In this document: positions 21,897-24,224 of the stretch, piece after piece | Layout: every line of letters begins with the position of its first letter | Position numbering within the stretch: position 1 is the stretch's first letter | NCBI GenBank assembly: GCA_019423795.1 | Contig: JAHZAT010000107.1 | Coordinates: forward strand, 1-24,224 | DNA from: Clostridiales bacterium | GTDB lineage: Bacteria > Bacillota > Clostridia > Lachnospirales > Lachnospiraceae | Length of the DNA: 24,224 nt | Direction: 5' to 3' | Translations under genes and position numbers: made by a program | The notes under the pieces: generated by a model | What the model was told of the DNA's origin: nothing | The model's database searches: none | The model's input: the letters and a program-made list of their open reading frames with translations, nothing else

Positions 21897-22892
21897 ATGC
21901 AGAGATTTGTAAATAATCCAGATTTCATCGTAGATGATATGTTAAAAGGTCTGGTAAAGGCTAATCCAGAAGTTAGATTTTCAGAAGAAAATGATCATGT
22001 CATTTCCATGAAAGAGATGAAAAAAGGAAAAGTTGGAGTGATAACCGGAGGAGGAAGCGGGCACGAACCCGCATTCGTAGGTTATCTTGGAGACGGAATG
22101 CTTGACAGTGTCGCAATCGGTGAAGTGTTTGCATCTCCCCCTGCACTGGCATTTTATGATGCGATCGTAGATGCTGATCAGGGAGAAGGAGTTGCAGTAT
22201 TATTTGGGAATTATGCCGGAGACAACATGAATGTAAAGATGGCAGTTCAGATGGCAGAAGATGATGACATCGAAGTAAAATATGTCGTTGCAAATGATGA
22301 TGTAGCATCTGCACCAAAGGCAGTAAAAGAACAAAGACATGGAATTGCTGGTGGATTTTTCATGTGGAAAGTAGGTGGAGCAAGAGTAGCAAAAGGCGGA
22401 AGTCTTGATGATGTTATCGCATCAGCCCAAAATGTAGTCAACCGCACAAAAAGCATTTGTGTTGGATTGGAACCATGTGTGATCCCGGCATTAGGACATT
22501 CAAATTTTAAGATCGAAGATGGAACGATGGAATTTGGAGTAGGACATCATGGCGAGGCCGGAACAAAAGTGGAAAAATTAAAATCGGCAAGTGAAATGGC
22601 ACAGGAAATGGCAGAAACCATTTTAAATGATTTTGATTTTGAAGAAGGAAAAGAAGTTGCAGTGATGCTTTCTAGTTTAGGAGCAACACCAGTGATGGAA
22701 TTATATGTGCTTTACGATGAAGTAGAAAAAGTGTTAGCAAAGGCTGGGCACAAAGTATGGAAAACTTATATCGGGAATTATGTAACATCGCTGGATATGA
22801 ATGGAGCATCTCTGACAATTGTAGATTTAGATGACGAAATAAAAGAACTTTTATCAGAACCGGCAGTGCCGATCGGAATGAAGAATTACTAG
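21897..22892 (+). CDS. dhaK: DhaK-like substrate-binding subunit of a dihydroxyacetone-type kinase
   Basis: A 331-aa protein that binds the ketone covalently for phosphorylation by DhaL. GGGSGHEP gives His56, NYAGDNMN gives Asp109, and GHHGEAG gives His218, the expected hemiaminal histidine. So the catalytic set is complete. Two motifs differ from the usual dihydroxyacetone kinase: the common NYTGDRLNFG is NYAGDNMNVK, and the residue before the catalytic His is also His (GHHGE). It is about 25 residues shorter than the E. coli protein. This hints at a changed substrate such as a tetrulose or other ketose. It starts 6 bases after DhaL. DhaL before DhaK is the reverse of the common gene order. 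Confidence 0.92.
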   Translation: MQRFVNNPDFIVDDMLKGLVKANPEVRFSEENDHVISMKEMKKGKVGVITGGGSGHEPAFVGYLGDGMLDSVAIGEVFASPPALAFYDAIVDADQGEGVAVLFGNYAGDNMNVKMAVQMAEDDDIEVKYVVANDDVASAPKAVKEQRHGIAGGFFMWKVGGARVAKGGSLDDVIASAQNVVNRTKSICVGLEPCVIPALGHSNFKIEDGTMEFGVGHHGEAGTKVEKLKSASEMAQEMAETILNDFDFEEGKEVAVMLSSLGATPVMELYVLYDEVEKVLAKAGHKVWKTYIGNYVTSLDMNGASLTIVDLDDEIKELLSEPAVPIGMKNY

Positions 22893-22908
22893 ACTGGAGG
22901 GAAAAGAA

Positions 22909-23535
22909 ATGAAATTACAGTTAGCTTTAGATGAAATGAAAACAGAAGAAGCAATCAAACTTGTAGAAAAGGTAAAAGATTATATCGATATTATTGAAGT
23001 TGGAACACCAATTTGTCTGGACGCAGGAAATAATGCAGTAGAAAGAATGAAAAAAGAATTCCCAGACAAAGAAGTTTTAGCAGACTGCAAGATCATGGAT
23101 GGTGGTTACTTAGAAACTGAGAATGCAATCAAAGCAGGAGCAGACTATGTAACAGTATGTGCAGCAGCAGACCTTTTAACAGTCAAAGGTGCATTCAAAG
23201 CAACACAGGACTATGGAAAGAAATTAGTTGTTGATATGATCACGATCGAAGATATCCCAGCAAAAGTCGCAGAACTTGAAGAAGTTGGAGTTGATGTATT
23301 AGCAGTTCATACAGGTGCAGATGCACAGGCAGTCGGAAGAGAACCGATTGGTGATCTGAAAGTTATGAAGGAAAGCTCTAAGAAAGCTGAAATTGCAGTA
23401 GCAGGTGGAATCAGCAGCAAAACAATCGCGAAATACGTAGAGTTAAAACCAGATATCGTAATTGTTGGAAGTGCGATCGGAAATGCAGAAGATCCAGTTG
23501 CAGAAGCAAAAGCGATCAAAGAAGCAATGTTATAA
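22909..23535 (+). CDS. hxlA: 3-hexulose-6-phosphate synthase
   Basis: A 208-aa TIM-barrel enzyme of the OMP-decarboxylase superfamily. HPS condenses formaldehyde with ribulose 5-phosphate to 3-hexulose 6-phosphate, and also runs in reverse. Superfamily residues are present: Asp8, Glu30, Asp59-x-Lys61-x2-Asp64 (ADCKIMDGG), His134 in VHTGADAQAVG, and AGGISSKT. VHTG-x-D-x-QAVG and the DLK that follows are close to the Bacillus HxlA pattern, and the HxlB partner follows, so HPS is favoured over 3-keto-L-gulonate-6-phosphate decarboxylase (UlaD-like). The usual KTMD is KIMDGG here, so a shifted substrate is possible. TGGAGGG precedes the ATG. Confidence 0.88.
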   Translation: MKLQLALDEMKTEEAIKLVEKVKDYIDIIEVGTPICLDAGNNAVERMKKEFPDKEVLADCKIMDGGYLETENAIKAGADYVTVCAAADLLTVKGAFKATQDYGKKLVVDMITIEDIPAKVAELEEVGVDVLAVHTGADAQAVGREPIGDLKVMKESSKKAEIAVAGGISSKTIAKYVELKPDIVIVGSAIGNAEDPVAEAKAIKEAML

Positions 23536-23593
23536 ATTAAAAGATATAAAAGGTATTAACAAATAGAAAGAAACTCAGTCAGGAGGTTATGGT

Positions 23594-24154
23594 ATGTCAG
23601 AAGCAAAGAATATTTTTGCGATTCTTGATGAATTAAAAGGAAATGCAAAGCAGATTGATAATGAAGGTTTAGAATCAGTAGAAAAACTGATCACAGAAGC
23701 GAAAAGAATCTTTGTTGGAGGTGCAGGGCGTTCAGGATTTGCAGCAAGAGGATTTTCAAACAGATTGATGCATCTTGGATATACAGTATATTTTGTTGGT
23801 GAACCTACAACACCATCAATTCAGGAAGGTGATCTTCTGATTTTGGGATCGGGTTCAGGAAATACAGCAAGTCTTGTATCAAATGCAAAAAAAGCTAAGG
23901 ATCAGGGAGCAAAAGTAGCGACTCTTACCATGTTCCCAGAAAATAAAATCGGATCTATGGCGGATGCGATCATTAAGATTCCTGGAGTAACAGAAAAATG
24001 TGTGGATCAGAATAAAGGAGGAAGTGTTCAGGCATCCGGCTCTTCCTTTGAAGAATTAAGCTGGATCACATATGATGCAATGGTAATGGATCTGATGAGA
24101 ATCACAAACCAGAACAGTGAAGATCTGTTCAAGAGACATGCAAATATGGAATAA
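23594..24154 (+). CDS. hxlB: 6-phospho-3-hexuloisomerase
   Basis: A 186-aa SIS-domain isomerase interconverting 3-hexulose 6-phosphate and fructose 6-phosphate. Visible are GAGRSGFAARGFSNRLMHLG (from residue 43), VGEPTTPSI, the phosphate loop LGSGSGNT (84-91), the SSFEEL glutamate (Glu153) and the family ending LFKRHANME with His182. AGGAGG lies 7 nt before the ATG. A 58-base gap separates it from hxlA, but no terminator or clear promoter is visible there, so it is the last gene of the operon. With hxlA it links fructose 6-phosphate to ribulose 5-phosphate and formaldehyde. Confidence 0.93.
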   Translation: MSEAKNIFAILDELKGNAKQIDNEGLESVEKLITEAKRIFVGGAGRSGFAARGFSNRLMHLGYTVYFVGEPTTPSIQEGDLLILGSGSGNTASLVSNAKKAKDQGAKVATLTMFPENKIGSMADAIIKIPGVTEKCVDQNKGGSVQASGSSFEELSWITYDAMVMDLMRITNQNSEDLFKRHANME

Positions 24155-24169
24155 GTAAAACAAAACAAG

Positions 24170-24201
24170 AATTGCAAAACGAGTTCTTTCTATATATAAT
24201 A
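24170..24201 (+). repeat. 32-bp repeat, intact-terminator copy
   Basis: Exact copy of 13841-13872. Here it provides the left arm and most of the loop of the operon terminator. Confidence 0.95.
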
Positions 24202-24218
24202 AGGAAAGAACTCGTTTT
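24176..24218 (+). terminator. Terminator of the PTS/DHA kinase/HPS-PHI operon
   Basis: A 15-bp perfect stem: AAAACGAGTTCTTTC (24176-24190) pairs with 24204-24218, with a 13-nt AT-rich loop and TTTT at the 3' side. It closes the nine-gene operon right after hxlB. Confidence 0.85.
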
Positions 24219-24224
24219 CATTTA

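Noticed and set aside
22909..23535. HxlA as 3-keto-L-gulonate-6-phosphate decarboxylase of an ascorbate pathway
   Set aside because: No ulaA-C, ulaE or ulaF is present, the VHTG-x-D-x-QAVG pattern is HPS-like, and HxlB follows. Kept only as an alternative.

Overview
The window looks like the chromosome of a low-GC, anaerobic gut Firmicute of the Lachnospiraceae type; an Anaerostipes-like organism is my best guess, inferred from gene style and order and not proven. Supporting signs are a clostridial acpP-fabD-fabG-fabF-accB-fabZ-accC-accD-accA cluster, strong AGGAGG-type ribosome sites, occasional GTG/TTG starts and AT-rich intergenic DNA. No tRNA, rRNA, CRISPR array, transposase or integrase was found.

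Region 1 (1-914, minus) is nearly all of an ABC-2 type ATPase that runs off the left edge. Region 2 (about 1153-8463, plus) is the type II fatty-acid synthesis and acetyl-CoA carboxylase cluster. acpP has its own promoter and terminator. The promoters of acpP and of fabD-accA each carry the same TTTGA-N3-TCAAA palindrome, the pattern of FabT-type (MarR family) operators. fabH, an enoyl reductase and the regulator gene are not in the window. The cluster ends at a perfect 45-bp inverted repeat (8477-8575).

Region 3 (about 8580-13870) is AT-richer and looks like an accessory island. A PadR regulator heads a minus-strand unit with a small membrane protein and a secreted Ser/Thr-rich protein. It faces a plus-strand unit encoding a small secreted peptide resembling the lactococcin 972 bacteriocin family, two FtsX/MacB-like permeases (one very small), two unrecognised secreted or membrane proteins, and a MacB/LolD-like ATPase. 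A 27-bp palindrome between the two units contains both -35 boxes. The two unrecognised genes sit between a 46-bp direct repeat whose left copy is a broken 5' end of the ATPase gene, which points to an insertion or rearrangement within the operon.

Region 4 (13893-24224) is carbohydrate metabolism: a TraX-like membrane protein with an apparent ATA start, a DeoR-family regulator, divergent mtlD, a GntR/UTRA regulator, then a nine-gene plus-strand operon. That operon encodes a sorbitol-6-phosphate dehydrogenase-like SDR, mannose-family PTS EIIA, EIIB, EIIC and EIID, dihydroxyacetone-kinase-like DhaL and DhaK, 3-hexulose-6-phosphate synthase and 6-phospho-3-hexuloisomerase. mtlD and the PTS operon share CACA/CATAAAA-type repeats with 10-bp periodicity, so one regulator may control both. 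A PTS sugar or polyol route tied to DHA kinase and the two ribulose-monophosphate pathway enzymes is the least expected system here and the best candidate for a new pathway. A 32-bp sequence forming the left arm of this operon's terminator (24170-24201) also occurs, without its partner arm, at 13841-13872, so perfect direct repeats bracket the whole carbohydrate region.
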